A stretch of 64,000 nt of DNA from positions 19,867 through 83,866 of the forward strand of contig NZ_OBDY01000002.1 of NCBI RefSeq assembly GCF_900215205.1, written 5' to 3'. The stretch is from Paractinoplanes atraurantiacus. GTDB taxonomy: Bacteria > Actinomycetota > Actinomycetes > Mycobacteriales > Micromonosporaceae. Shown here piece after piece: positions 24,468 to 36,933 of the stretch; positions within the stretch are counted from its first letter, which is position 1, and every line of letters begins with the position of its first letter. Both the position numbers and the translations under genes were made by a program. A model generated the notes under the pieces. The model was not told the origin of the DNA. It saw only the letters and a list, made by a program, of their open reading frames with translations, and searched no databases.

Positions 24468-25330
24468 GAAAAGGACGCGTGGTAGGACGCGGCCATGTCC
24501 GCGTCCCCATGCCCCTGCTCCTCGGCCCGGCGGAAGCGTTCGGCGCCGGCTTCGGCCAGGTCCAGCCGTACGCCGTGACGCCGGCCGGCCTCGACGATGA
24601 GCCGCGCGTCCTTGCCGGCCGTGCTCACCGCGAAGCTGGCCGGTGTCAGCTTGTCCGCCCGCACCAGGTCGGTCTTGGCCCGCAGGTAGCCGTTGTCGAG
24701 CGGGCCGCCCTGGATGAGCTCGAGGAACTTGCCGAAGTCGACGTGCAGCGCCTCGGACAGGGCCAGCACCTCGCCGCCGGCGTGGGTCAGGGCCAGCACC
24801 CAGCTGTTGGCGACCAGCTTGAGCCTCGTACCCTCGCCCGGATTGTCGAGCCACACGGTTTTTGCCCCGACAGCATCGAAAACTGGCGAGATTTTGTCCC
24901 TTTTGTCGGCAGTGCCGGCCGCCAGCACGGTCAACTGCCCCGCCTCCGCCGGCTGCCTGGTGCCGAGGACGGGCGCGTCGTAGTAGACCAGCCCATGATC
25001 ACGCGCGAAACCACCGAACTCGTCGACGTCGTCCAGGCTGACGGTGGTCGACTGCACCCAGATCTGGCCCTCGTTCAACGCCGGCTGCGCCTCACGCATC
25101 ACCTCGCGCACGGCCGCACCGTCGAACAGCATGGTCAGCACCACGTCGGCCCCGCGGACGGCCTCCTCGACGGTGGCCACGACCCGGGCCCCGTCGGCCC
25201 CGAGCGGTTGCGCCCTCTCCTGGGTGCGGTTCCACACCCGTACGGTGAAACCGCCTTTGACCAGATTTCTAGCCATGGCGGCGCCCATGATGCCGGTGCC
25301 GAGGACGCTGACGGTGAGGGTCTCTGTCAT
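24464..25330 (-). CDS. NAD(P)-dependent beta-hydroxyacid dehydrogenase-family oxidoreductase
   Basis: A 288-residue enzyme of the 3-hydroxyisobutyrate/6-phosphogluconate dehydrogenase superfamily. The N-terminal Rossmann motif is VLGTGIMGAAMARNLVKGG; the substrate loop is reduced (DAPVLGTRQPAEAGQL); the helical C-domain has the catalytic Lys within GEGTRLKLVANSWV. ATG 25330 gives MTETLTVSVLG; an ATG at 25339 is possible. Substrate unknown; family members act on 3-hydroxyacids, tartronate semialdehyde or imines. It converges on the aldo/keto reductase with overlapping TAA stops. Confidence 0.88.
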   Translation of the reverse strand: MTETLTVSVLGTGIMGAAMARNLVKGGFTVRVWNRTQERAQPLGADGARVVATVEEAVRGADVVLTMLFDGAAVREVMREAQPALNEGQIWVQSTTVSLDDVDEFGGFARDHGLVYYDAPVLGTRQPAEAGQLTVLAAGTADKRDKISPVFDAVGAKTVWLDNPGEGTRLKLVANSWVLALTHAGGEVLALSEALHVDFGKFLELIQGGPLDNGYLRAKTDLVRADKLTPASFAVSTAGKDARLIVEAGRRHGVRLDLAEAGAERFRRAEEQGHGDADMAASYHASFS

Positions 25331-25392
25331 GCGCATCATCTTCCCGCCCGGCGCTGACGAAAACTGTCGTACCCCTTCGCCAGAATGACGGG

Positions 25393-27042
25393 GTGCTGGT
25401 AGCGGTGGACCCGTCGGGGCTCCTTCAAGATCTGCGGGCCGACGGGTCGCCCGCCGGTCCGCCGGTCCACGCCGCCGATCTGCCGGCCGCGATCGCCGCG
25501 CGCGAGGCCGCCGACGCGCCGCGCTGGGTGTGGCCGGCCACCGCCGAGTTCTATCCGGGTTTGCTGCGGGCCGGGGTCCGCGTCGCCCGCTGTCACGATC
25601 TCGAGCTGACCGAGGCGCTGCTGCTCGGCCACGCCGGCCGCTGGGGCGCTCCCCGGTCGCTCGCCGCCGCCCACGCCCGCCTGCACGGCCGGCCCGTTCC
25701 GCCCGATCCGCCGCCGCGCCTGCCCGAGCCGCCCGGCCTCGCCCAGGGCGCCCTGTTCGACACCGTGTCCGCGCCGGCGGCCGCTCTTCAGACCATCTCC
25801 GAGGTGTATGGCGATCAGCTGCGCCGAGTCGCCGAGACCGAGCACCCCGGGCGCTTCCGACTGCTCGTGGCCGCCGAGTCGGCCGGCTCCCTGGTCGGGG
25901 CCGAGATGGGCCACGCCGGTCTGCCGTGGCGGGCCGACCTGCACGACGAGCTGCTGCGCGAGCTGCTCGGCCCGCCCCAGGCGGTCGGGCCGCCGCGCCG
26001 CCTGGCCGAGCTGACCGCCGAGATCAACGCGGCCTTCGGCTTGCACGGGCTGCATCCCGACTCCCCGGCCGAGGTGGTCAAGGCGTTCGCCCGGGCCGGC
26101 ATCGACATCCCCAACACCCGGGCCTGGGTGGTCCGCCAGGTCGAGCACCCGGCCGTGAAACCCCTGCTCGAATACAAGGAGCTCTACCGCATCTGGACCG
26201 CGCACGGCTGGTCCTGGCTCGACCAGTGGGTCACCGGCGGCCGATTCCGGCCCGAGTACGTGCCGGGTGGTGTCGTCTCCGGCCGCTGGGCCGCCCGCGG
26301 CGGCGGCGCCCTCCAGGTGCCCAAGTCCGTGCGCCGGGGCGTGGTCGCCGATCCGGGCTGGCGCTTCGTGGTGGCCGACGCCGGGCAGCTCGAGCCGCGG
26401 GTGCTGGCCGCGATGTCCGGCGATCGGCGGTTCGCCGAGGCCGGCGCGGCCGGTGACCTCTACGCGGCGCTGGCCGCCAACTCGTTCGACGGCGACCGGG
26501 CCAAGGCCAAGGTCGCGCTGATCGGCGCCATGTACGGGCAGACCGGCGGCAACGCCATCCCGGCCCTGGCCGTGCTGCGCAAGCATTACCCGGTCGCCTT
26601 CGACTATGTCGAGGCCGCCGCCCGCACGGGTGAGGCCGGTGGCCTGGTCCGCTCGTGGCTGGGCCGCACGTGCCCGCCCTCGTCCGCCACCTGGGGCGAC
26701 GACGCCGGGCTGGACCCGCCCGAGACCGAGCAGCCGCTGGGCGGGGCGTCCGGGCGGGCGCGCGGGCGCTTCACGCGCAACTTCGTCGTGCAGGCCACGG
26801 CGGCCGAGTGGGCGCTGGTGTTGCTGGCCACACTGCGTACGGCTTTGGAGGGAACCCGGGCCGAGCTCGTGCTTTTCGTGCACGATGAAGTTGTCGTCCA
26901 CTGCCCCGCCGACGAGGCGGAGCAGGTGGTCGCCGCCGTGCACGACAGCGCCGCCAAGGCGGGCAGGATGCTTTTCGGGGACACAACGGTGCGCTTCCCG
27001 CTCGATGTCTCAACAGTTGGCGCATACGCCGACGCGAAATGA
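25393..27042 (+). CDS. PolA-like bifunctional 3'-5' exonuclease/DNA polymerase (family A, no 5' nuclease)
   Basis: A 549-residue family A polymerase found in actinobacteria besides PolI. Motif A is VVADAGQLEPRVLAAMSGD (catalytic Asp kept), motif B is KAKVALIGAMYGQTGG, and motif C is VLFVHDEVVVHC (Asp-Glu kept). The N-terminal 190 residues are where an exonuclease fold would lie; I do not see the standard DxE acid pattern clearly. There is no 5' nuclease domain. The start is GTG 25393. It lies just before the metH riboswitch with no apparent link. Its cellular role is unclear; repair is a guess. Confidence 0.88.
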   Translation: MLVAVDPSGLLQDLRADGSPAGPPVHAADLPAAIAAREAADAPRWVWPATAEFYPGLLRAGVRVARCHDLELTEALLLGHAGRWGAPRSLAAAHARLHGRPVPPDPPPRLPEPPGLAQGALFDTVSAPAAALQTISEVYGDQLRRVAETEHPGRFRLLVAAESAGSLVGAEMGHAGLPWRADLHDELLRELLGPPQAVGPPRRLAELTAEINAAFGLHGLHPDSPAEVVKAFARAGIDIPNTRAWVVRQVEHPAVKPLLEYKELYRIWTAHGWSWLDQWVTGGRFRPEYVPGGVVSGRWAARGGGALQVPKSVRRGVVADPGWRFVVADAGQLEPRVLAAMSGDRRFAEAGAAGDLYAALAANSFDGDRAKAKVALIGAMYGQTGGNAIPALAVLRKHYPVAFDYVEAAARTGEAGGLVRSWLGRTCPPSSATWGDDAGLDPPETEQPLGGASGRARGRFTRNFVVQATAAEWALVLLATLRTALEGTRAELVLFVHDEVVVHCPADEAEQVVAAVHDSAAKAGRMLFGDTTVRFPLDVSTVGAYADAK

Positions 27043-27063
27043 GATTGCGGTAACTTGGGTGGT

Positions 27064-27154
27064 CCGAAGCGAGAGGCGCTGCAACGGGGAGTGATCCCCG
27101 CCACGCTCGCTCGGTGCAATCCGACCAAGGGCGCCTCCGTTGTAACCACGGAGG
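27064..27154 (+). ncRNA. S-adenosylhomocysteine (SAH) riboswitch controlling metH
   Basis: The leader matches the SAH riboswitch architecture. P1 pairs 27064-27073 with 27106-27114 (one bulged A). The conserved core GAGGCGCTGCAAC (27073-27085) leads into P2 (CGGGG 27085-27089 with CCCCG 27096-27100), followed by GCCACGCTCG, close to the consensus GCCAGGCUCG. The pseudoknot P4 pairs 27073-27079 with GCGCCTC at 27131-27137. An alternative 7-bp hairpin pairs 27134-27140 with 27148-27154 and would hide the GGAGG Shine-Dalgarno of metH. The two pairings share 27134-27137, so SAH binding should free the ribosome site. MetH supplies methionine from homocysteine, the product of SAH clearance, so an ON switch makes sense. 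Confidence 0.85.
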
Positions 27155-27162
27155 TGGTCGGT

Positions 27163-30783
<3,621 letters not shown>

Positions 30784-30828
30784 GGCTCTTCCTCTGCGAC
30801 TCGCGCCCGGAACCGGCATGATCGTCGC

Positions 30829-31230
30829 ATGACGGCCGGCATCGAGACGCTGCTGGAGAAGGCCCGCGAGGGCCTTCTCCGCCTGGACCCGCACGAGACT
30901 CAGGCCGCTGTTCTCAACGGCGCGCTGCTGATCGACACGCGCACGGATCCGCAGCGCGCCGAGCAGGGCGACCTGCCGGGCGCGATCGTCATCGACCGGA
31001 CCGTGATGGAGTGGCGCCTCGATCCGACGTCGCCGCATCGGATTCCCGAGGCCACCGACCACGACGTGCAGATCATCGTGGTCTGCCGTCAGGGCTACAG
31101 CTCGAGCCTGGCCGCGGCGAGCCTGCAAGCCCTGGGCCTGTGGCGGGCGACCGACCTGATCGGCGGTTTCGAGGCCTGGCAAGCCGCGGGCCTGCCCCTG
31201 TCGGACAAGCCCGCGGACGTTCGCTACTGA
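30829..31230 (+). CDS. Rhodanese-like domain protein
   Basis: A 133-residue single rhodanese domain. The active-site loop is VVCRQGYSSSLAA, with Cys about residue 85 as persulfide carrier; ALLIDTRTDPQRAEQGDLPG is the N-terminal rhodanese block. ATG 30829, 45 bp after metH, so it may be cotranscribed. Sulfur transfer or a sulfur-relay role is possible; the acceptor is unknown. Confidence 0.9.
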   Translation: MTAGIETLLEKAREGLLRLDPHETQAAVLNGALLIDTRTDPQRAEQGDLPGAIVIDRTVMEWRLDPTSPHRIPEATDHDVQIIVVCRQGYSSSLAAASLQALGLWRATDLIGGFEAWQAAGLPLSDKPADVRY

Positions 31231-31236
31231 CGCGCT

Positions 31237-32265
31237 CTACTGCGGGTAGTCACCCGTCTCGGTGAAGATCGCCACGACGGTCGCCGCCCGCACGTCGAAG
31301 CCCAGGGTCAGGAACTTGCCCGGCTCGAGCTCCACACTCGACGGGTTCGCCTGGTCGGAGTGACCGGAGTCGTACAGCTGCACATCGCCGTACCCGTCCC
31401 AGCCCTTCTCGGGCTCCCGCACGAGGCGGCCCACCGTGTCGCGATGCTCGGAGAACCGGGGCTTGAGGTCACCGTACGTCACCAGGACCTCCCCCGTGCT
31501 CAACCGCAGAGCGTGATGCGACGAGGCGGGCATGTCGGTCGGCTGGGCGATGCTCCACGTGTGCCCGTCGTCGGTGGACTCGGCGATGTAGGCGTGCCCC
31601 ACGGTCGTGCGGATCAGCACGATCACGCGGTCGTCGAGCACCGTCAGCGTCGGCTCCTGGAAGTGCACGCCGTCGGCCGCCGCCAGCAGCACCTCGCTCT
31701 CGGCCGGCCAGGTGCGCCCGCCGTCGGTGCTGCGCACCACGGTCGCCCGCATCCACGCCTCGCCGGGCAGCCGCCCGTACAGCGGGAAAAGAAGATCGCC
31801 GCTGGGGAGCTCGGCCGCCGCGCCGTGCGAGGCCGAGAAGGTCTTCGAGGCCCGGCGCTCCTGTTCCGGCAAAGCCATGGCCGTGCCGACGAGGATCGGC
31901 TCACCCCAGGTCTCGCCGTTGTCGGTGCTGCGGTGGACCCAGGTGCCGTGGGTGGTGTGCCAGGGCTCGGTCCACTCGATCACGAAGTAGCTGAGCAGCA
32001 CCGTGCCGTCCCTCAGCACGACCAGCTTGGGATCGCGGTCGTCGAAGGGGCCGTCCACCGCCGTACGCGGCTCACTCCAGGTCTTGCCGTTGTCATTACT
32101 CTCCGCGAGGCGGATCCGGCCGTCCGCCTTCACGTGGCCGGTGCTCTCCCGCCAGGCCGCCAGCAGCCGCCCGTCGGCCAGTCGCACGACATCGGGAAAA
32201 TGCGGAAGCAGCCCCGGCTCGGCCCGGGCCACAGTGATCTGCGTAGGCAACGCTTTACCCCTCAC
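31237..32265 (-). CDS. Sialidase-like Asp-box (BNR) protein, apparently cytoplasmic
   Basis: A 342-residue six-bladed propeller-type protein. Four Asp boxes are visible (SNDNGKTW, STDNGETW, STDGGRTW, STDDGHTW), with FPDVVRLADGRLLAAWRES near the N-terminus, typical of family GH33-like sialidases. No signal peptide precedes it, unlike secreted sialidases. GTG 32265 is the first start before the conserved part; AGGAA lies about 10 bases upstream. I cannot confirm the Arg triad and Tyr/Glu nucleophile pair, so true sialidase activity is uncertain. Its stop faces the rhodanese gene 6 bp away. Confidence 0.75.
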   Translation of the reverse strand: MRGKALPTQITVARAEPGLLPHFPDVVRLADGRLLAAWRESTGHVKADGRIRLAESNDNGKTWSEPRTAVDGPFDDRDPKLVVLRDGTVLLSYFVIEWTEPWHTTHGTWVHRSTDNGETWGEPILVGTAMALPEQERRASKTFSASHGAAAELPSGDLLFPLYGRLPGEAWMRATVVRSTDGGRTWPAESEVLLAAADGVHFQEPTLTVLDDRVIVLIRTTVGHAYIAESTDDGHTWSIAQPTDMPASSHHALRLSTGEVLVTYGDLKPRFSEHRDTVGRLVREPEKGWDGYGDVQLYDSGHSDQANPSSVELEPGKFLTLGFDVRAATVVAIFTETGDYPQ

Positions 32266-32291
32266 GCCATGGTCGTTCCTCGCTTCCGACC

Positions 32292-32768
32292 CTACCGGGG
32301 CTGCCGCAGCTCGTCGGCCATCGCGTCCCGGCGCCGGAGGGCGGCCCGCCAGCCGACCACCTCGACCTCGGTGGTCTCGCCGGTGGCGGACGTGGCCCGC
32401 ACGATCCACGGCCGCCGGAACAGCACCCGGGCCACCATCGAGGCGGCCAGCAGGATCAGGATGATCAGCGCGTCCAGGACGATCAGCAGCAGCGGCAGCA
32501 GCACCCACCAGAACAGGACCGCGGCCAGCACGAACGCGAAGAACACGATCGCGATGATCACGAACTCGTCGTTGAAGTTCCCGCCGCTGCTGCTGACCTC
32601 GCTGCTCACCTCGGCCCCGCCGCTCAGCGCGTCGCCGGGCCCGATGTCCTTGCGCCGCTTGGCGCGCCACCCGCCGAAACGCCGGGCCATCACCCGCCAC
32701 CGCGGCTCCCACACCACCCGCACCTCCCACCGCGTCCCACCGGGCGCGGTGACCTCCACAGTTCGCAC
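32292..32768 (-). CDS. Hypothetical two-segment membrane protein
   Basis: A 158-residue protein of no family I recognise. Residues 1-60 are basic and soluble (VTAPGGTRWEVRVVWEPRWR). Two adjacent hydrophobic stretches at about 78-125 make a hairpin in the membrane (FVIIAIVFFAFVLAAVLFWW; LLLIVLDALIILILLAAS). A short basic tail follows. GTG 32768 is chosen because GAGGAAA precedes it; longer starts would overlap the divergent P450 gene. Its 3' end is 26 bp from the sialidase-like gene, so the two may be cotranscribed. Confidence 0.65.
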   Translation of the reverse strand: MRTVEVTAPGGTRWEVRVVWEPRWRVMARRFGGWRAKRRKDIGPGDALSGGAEVSSEVSSSGGNFNDEFVIIAIVFFAFVLAAVLFWWVLLPLLLIVLDALIILILLAASMVARVLFRRPWIVRATSATGETTEVEVVGWRAALRRRDAMADELRQPR

Positions 32769-32845
32769 GGCTTCTATTTCCTCGTATCGATCAACGTAGA
32801 TGTTTAGTAGGGTCGGCGGCGTAAATCTCACGGGGAGGTACGGGG

Positions 32846-34042
32846 ATGTCACTGCCCGCCATGCCGATGCCGGCCGAGGACGAACGGCCCTTCGATCCGC
32901 CGCCCGAGTACGCGGAGCTGCGCGCCGGCGCCACGATGATCCGGGTGTCCTGCCCGACCGGCCTCGACGCCTGGCTGATCTCCGACTACGCCGGGGTGCG
33001 CGAGGTGCTCGGCGACGGCCGCCGCTTCTCGACCCGGCCCGGCCTGGCCGCGCACGTGCTCTCGTCGTACGGCCCGGAAAGCCCGATCGACAACTTCACC
33101 CGCATGGACGGCCCGGAACACGTGCGGATCCGCCGCAACTTCGCCCCGCAGGTGACACACGCGCGCCGCCTGGCCGAGCTGCGCCCGATGGTCGAGCGGA
33201 TCACCGACGAGGCCATCACCCGCATGCTGGCCTCGCCCCAGCCGTACCCCCTGCACAGCCAGTTCTCCACCGCCATCACCACCTCGGTGATCGCCGAACT
33301 GATCGGGGTGCCCTCGTCGCAACGCCACCTGTTGCACGAGGCGGCGATGGCCCTGTTCGACACCTCGACGAAAGCGGACCAGCTGCGCGAGGCGCTGACC
33401 CCGCTCTACACCTATCTGTACGAGGCGGTCGCCACCCGCCGCGCCCAGCCCGGCGACGACGTGCTCAGCCGCATGATCGAGCACAGCGCCGACAGCGACC
33501 GCCCGCTGACCGACACCGAGCTCACCGAGATGAACGCGGCCCTGCTGATCGCCGGCTTCGACACCACAGCCTCCATGATCACGTACGGTCTCCTGGCCCT
33601 TCTGAACATCCCCGGCGAGTGGGAGAAGCTGGTCGCCGACCCGTCGACGGCCGCGTCGGCCACCGAGGAACTGGTGCGCTACCTGGCGGTCGGCACGGGC
33701 CTGCTGCGCCAGGCCACCGAGGACACGGAGGTGAACGGCCAGCCGATCAGGGCCGGCGACTACGTGGTGGTGGCCGTCCAGTCCGGCAACCGCGACATGG
33801 CCCTGCACGCCGACGCCGACGACTTCGACATCACCCGCAAGCCCGGCGCCCACCTGGGCTTCGGCCACGGCGCCCACGCCTGCGTGGGCCAGCAGATCGC
33901 CCGCATGGAACTGACCACGGTCCTGCGCGCCCTGGCCACCCGGGTGCCGACCCTGCGCGTGGCGGTGCCGCTGAACGAGGTCGAGTGGAAGAAGGACTCG
34001 GTGGTGCGGGGCCCGGCCGAGCTCCCGGTGGCCTGGACATGA
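32846..34042 (+). CDS. Cytochrome P450
   Basis: A 398-residue bacterial class I P450. The I-helix oxygen motif is AGFDTT (236-241), the ExxR pair is Glu275/Arg278, and the heme loop FGHGAHACVG carries the Cys346 thiolate. Length and motifs are complete, so it should be active. ATG 32846 follows GGGGAGG. A ferredoxin gene is coupled by ATGA, giving its electron donor; no ferredoxin reductase is nearby. Substrate unknown; no biosynthetic cluster surrounds it. It is divergent from the membrane protein gene at 32768 over 77 bp. Confidence 0.95.
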   Translation: MSLPAMPMPAEDERPFDPPPEYAELRAGATMIRVSCPTGLDAWLISDYAGVREVLGDGRRFSTRPGLAAHVLSSYGPESPIDNFTRMDGPEHVRIRRNFAPQVTHARRLAELRPMVERITDEAITRMLASPQPYPLHSQFSTAITTSVIAELIGVPSSQRHLLHEAAMALFDTSTKADQLREALTPLYTYLYEAVATRRAQPGDDVLSRMIEHSADSDRPLTDTELTEMNAALLIAGFDTTASMITYGLLALLNIPGEWEKLVADPSTAASATEELVRYLAVGTGLLRQATEDTEVNGQPIRAGDYVVVAVQSGNRDMALHADADDFDITRKPGAHLGFGHGAHACVGQQIARMELTTVLRALATRVPTLRVAVPLNEVEWKKDSVVRGPAELPVAWT

Positions 34043-34233
34043 AGGTGGCCGTCGACCGCGACCACTGCATAGGCGCGGGCAATTGCGCGATGACGGCCCC
34101 CTCGGTCTTCGACCAGGACGCCGACGAGGCCATAGTCATCCTGCTGACCGACTCCCCACCCGACTCGGAACAGGACGCGGTCCAGCAGGCGGTGGACCGC
34201 TGCCCCGCGGCCGTGATCCGTCTGCTGCCCTGA
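34039..34233 (+). CDS. [3Fe-4S] ferredoxin, P450 redox partner
   Basis: A 64-residue ferredoxin with the three-cysteine pattern of P450-associated [3Fe-4S] ferredoxins: Cys10 and Cys16 in DHCIGAGNCAMTAPSVF, and a distant Cys-Pro near residue 55 (DRCPAAV). The fourth cysteine of [4Fe-4S] proteins is replaced by Ala. The ATG overlaps the P450 stop (ATGA), indicating coupled synthesis with its partner. Confidence 0.93.
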   Translation: MKVAVDRDHCIGAGNCAMTAPSVFDQDADEAIVILLTDSPPDSEQDAVQQAVDRCPAAVIRLLP

Positions 34234-34620
34234 TCCCCCAGTCGACCAGATCCCCGAACAATGTCCGCGCCAGCTCCGCATGCCTCTTGCGGACGACCTC
34301 CGCCGACTCGGCCCCGCCCCCGCGGTCCGCGCCCATGCGCTCGAGGCCGCCGGTCTCGCCGGTCGGCGGATCAGCGCCGTCGGCCATGACCATCGTGGCC
34401 AGCGCGACACCCTTCGTCGCCGCCTCGCGCTGCGTGTCGGCGTCCGCCTTCGCCGCGACGGCCTCCTGCTTGGCCTCAGCCGCGTCCGCTCGGTCTCGGT
34501 CCGGCCGCCCCGGAACAGCGGGATGACCGCGAAGACCACCCAGAGCACGATGGCGAAGAGCGCGGCCCACAACGCGGCACCGGTCAGCCGGGACGGAGCC
34601 GGTACGTTCTGATCCACCAT
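34136..34620 (-). pseudogene. Frameshifted small membrane/coiled-coil protein
   Basis: The frame starting at ATG 34620 encodes a clear membrane segment (LWAALFAIVLWVVFAVIPLF) and then turns into Arg/Ser-rich nonsense after about residue 45. A second minus frame picks up at that point with a natural helical sequence (ADAAEAKQEAVAAKADADTQ) and continues to RKRHAELARTLFGDLVDW. One frameshift near 34490-34505 would join them into a roughly 130-residue membrane-anchored coiled-coil protein. The second frame runs past the ferredoxin 3' end on the other strand before stopping at 34136, so the true end is uncertain. No family recognised; a sequencing error is possible. Confidence 0.45.
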
Positions 34621-34726
34621 GAGTGCTCCCAGGCTCGGTCAGGCAGGCGGGAGCCCTCCGCTTCTGGGGGCAGTCTCCGCCCCGGCGAAGCCCTTGGTGA
34701 GGGCGAGTCCAAGATCCGAGGAGGAA

Positions 34727-35395
34727 TCAGTCGGGGGAGTTCTCGCGTAGCCAGGTCAGGACGGCCAGGACCCGCTTGTTGGTGGGTGCGGCGCCCTCGC
34801 TGGTGATGTTCAGCTTGGTGAAGATGCGGCGGACGTGGTCCTCGACGGTGCGTTCGGCCAGGGACAGGGCGCCGCCGATGCCCGCGTTGGAGTAGCCCTG
34901 GGCGATCAGCCGCAAGACCTCGCGTTCCTGCCGGGTGAGGGAGGTCAGGGCGCTCTCGCGAATCGTCGGCCGCAGCAAACGGTCCACGAAGGAGCGGCCG
35001 AGGACCTGTTGTCCGGCGACCAGGCGGGTCAGCTGCACGCCCAGGTCGTCGACGTCGACCTCGTCCTTCCGCAGGTAGCCGATGCTCTGCTCGAAATCGC
35101 TGATCAGCCTGATGGCCTGGTCGGTGGCCGTGTAGGCGGACAGGATGAGGATGGCGGCCTCGGGGAACTCGCGCTTGACCGTGCGGGCGAGCTCGATGCC
35201 GCCCTCGTCGCTGTCCGGGGTCAGGCGCACGTCGACGACCGCGATGTCGACCGGATGCGCCCGCATCCCGGCGAGCAGTTCGTCGCCGGTGGCCACATTG
35301 ACGGCGACCTCGATGCCCTTGCTCTCCAGGTAGGCGGCCACGGCCGTACGGAAGACCGCGTGACCGTCCACGATGGCGATCGTCAAGCCTGGCAT
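34727..35395 (-). CDS. Orphan NarL/LuxR-type response regulator
   Basis: A 222-residue response regulator. In the receiver domain (1-125) the phosphoacceptor Asp is in VDIAVVDVRLTPDSDEGG and the Lys in IGYLRKDEVD; the first acid pair is weaker (AIVDGHAVF, one Asp). The LuxR helix-turn-helix is at about 150-215 (LTRQEREVLRLIAQGYSNAG; AERTVEDHVRRIFTKLNI). ATG 35395 gives the usual start. No histidine kinase lies next to it. About 250 bp upstream (35396-35646) hold no gene that I can see. Confidence 0.85.
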   Translation of the reverse strand: MPGLTIAIVDGHAVFRTAVAAYLESKGIEVAVNVATGDELLAGMRAHPVDIAVVDVRLTPDSDEGGIELARTVKREFPEAAILILSAYTATDQAIRLISDFEQSIGYLRKDEVDVDDLGVQLTRLVAGQQVLGRSFVDRLLRPTIRESALTSLTRQEREVLRLIAQGYSNAGIGGALSLAERTVEDHVRRIFTKLNITSEGAAPTNKRVLAVLTWLRENSPD

Positions 35396-35646
35396 GCCAG
35401 CGGCGTGGTCAGATACGCCCTGCACCTCCGGGGCGAGCGCGCACGTTACCGCCACGAGCAAATCTTGGAGCGACAGCGCCAGATGTACGGTCTTCGCGTG
35501 CTCCGCCAGTCTTCCCCGGCCGGCGTCAAGATCGTCGCTCTTCTCGCCGGAATGCCGCCTCCGCCCGCCGTCGGTGGCGGGGCGAAGGAGCCGGCCACCG
35601 CCGGTGGCGGGATGGAGGGTGCGGCCGGTGAGGAGCAGTGAGGAAG

Positions 35647-36906
35647 TCAGGCCGTGCTGACGATCGCGGCGGCCTCCAGGCTCAGTTCGCGGATCGAGCG
35701 CTCCCGCATCGCGGCCTTCCGGGTCACCGTGAGGGGGAAGGCGTCTACCGTCTTCACATACCGCGGGATCTTGTAGGTGGCGAGGCGGCCAGCGCAGAAG
35801 TCGCGCAGCGTCGCCGCGGTCGGTGGCTCGGCGCCGGGGCGAGGGATGACCCAGGCCATGACCTGCTCGCCGTAGCGGTCGTCGGGGACGCCGATCACCT
35901 GGACGTCGGCGATGCCGGGGTGGGTGCGCAGGAACTCCTCGACCTCGGTGGGGTAGACGTTCTCGCCGCCGCGGATCACCACGTCCTTGATGCGGCCGAC
36001 GATGTTGATGTAGCCGTCCGGGTTCATCACGGCCAGATCACCGGCATGCATCCAGCGGGACGTGTCGATCACCTCGGCGGTGCGCTCGGGCATGTTCCAG
36101 TTATCTTCACCTCGACATGGGGCAGCGGCGTCCCGACCGTGGTCACCCGCCGGCCCAGGTCGTCCTCGGGACGGCTCTGCGTGGCCACCGGTGACGTCTC
36201 GGTCAAGCCGTAGCAGATGGTCACCTCGGTCATTCCCATGTCGGCGACGACCCGTTTCATCACCTCCACCGGGCAGGGCGACCCGGCCATGACGCCGGTG
36301 CGCAGGCTGGACAGGTCGAAGTCGCCGAAGCCGGGCTCGGCCAGCTCGGCGATGAACATGGCGGGCACGCCGTAGAGCGCGGTGCACCGCTCACGCTCGA
36401 CCGCGGCCAGGGTCGCGCGCGCGTCGAACGCGCCGCCGGGCCACGAAGTAGCCCAGGAAGATCACAGTGGCCGGCGCGGGGCAGTCCGGCCGGGCTTCGC
36501 TGATCATCGCGCGGTAGTTGGACGACCGGAACGCCTCCTCGGCGATCATCAGAACCACTTCGGACTGCCTGAGGGCGTAACGCAGTTCGTCCGTACGATA
36601 GGAGGGGTTGATGTTGACGAGGATCGCCCCGATGCGGGCGGTCGCGTATTGCACCAGCACCCATTCGGGGCGATTGGTGGCCCAGATGCCGACGCGGTCG
36701 CCTTTGGTGATGCCCATGCCGAGCAGCGCGCGGGCCACCAGGTCGATCCGGTCGTCGAGCTCCCGGTAGGTCCACCGGGTGCCGGTCGGCACGTCCACCA
36801 GCGCGTCGTGCTCGGCGAACCGGTCGGCGGTGTGCCGGAGCCGGGCGCCGATGGTGTCGTCCAGCAGCGGCTGGGCCGAGGTCCCGTGGGCGTACGGAGT
36901 AGTCAT
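35647..36906 (-). pseudogene. Broken acyl-CoA synthetase (AMP-dependent ligase) with internal deletions
   Basis: Three recognisable pieces of an AMP-forming acyl-CoA ligase lie in order but in different frames. The N-terminal part (36906 to about 36440) includes GTRWTYRELDDRIDLVARAL. The middle piece (about 36440-36080) includes [18 protein letters not shown]. The C-terminal piece (about 36080-35647) includes WMHAGDLAVMNPDGYINIVG and RIKDVVIRGGENVYP. Two blocks are missing: the centre with the ATP-binding SGTTGxPKG loop, and a stretch before the GDL motif. About 420 codons remain of an expected 540. Without the ATP loop the enzyme cannot work. It begins 27 bp beyond the AfsR-type gene's 3' end. 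Confidence 0.85.
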
Positions 36907-36933
36907 GGCCGCAGCGTGGGACGGCCACCTTGA

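Noticed and set aside
25336-26943. 535-codon minus-strand frame opposite the polymerase gene
   Set aside because: Low-complexity shadow; the plus frame has all family A polymerase motifs.
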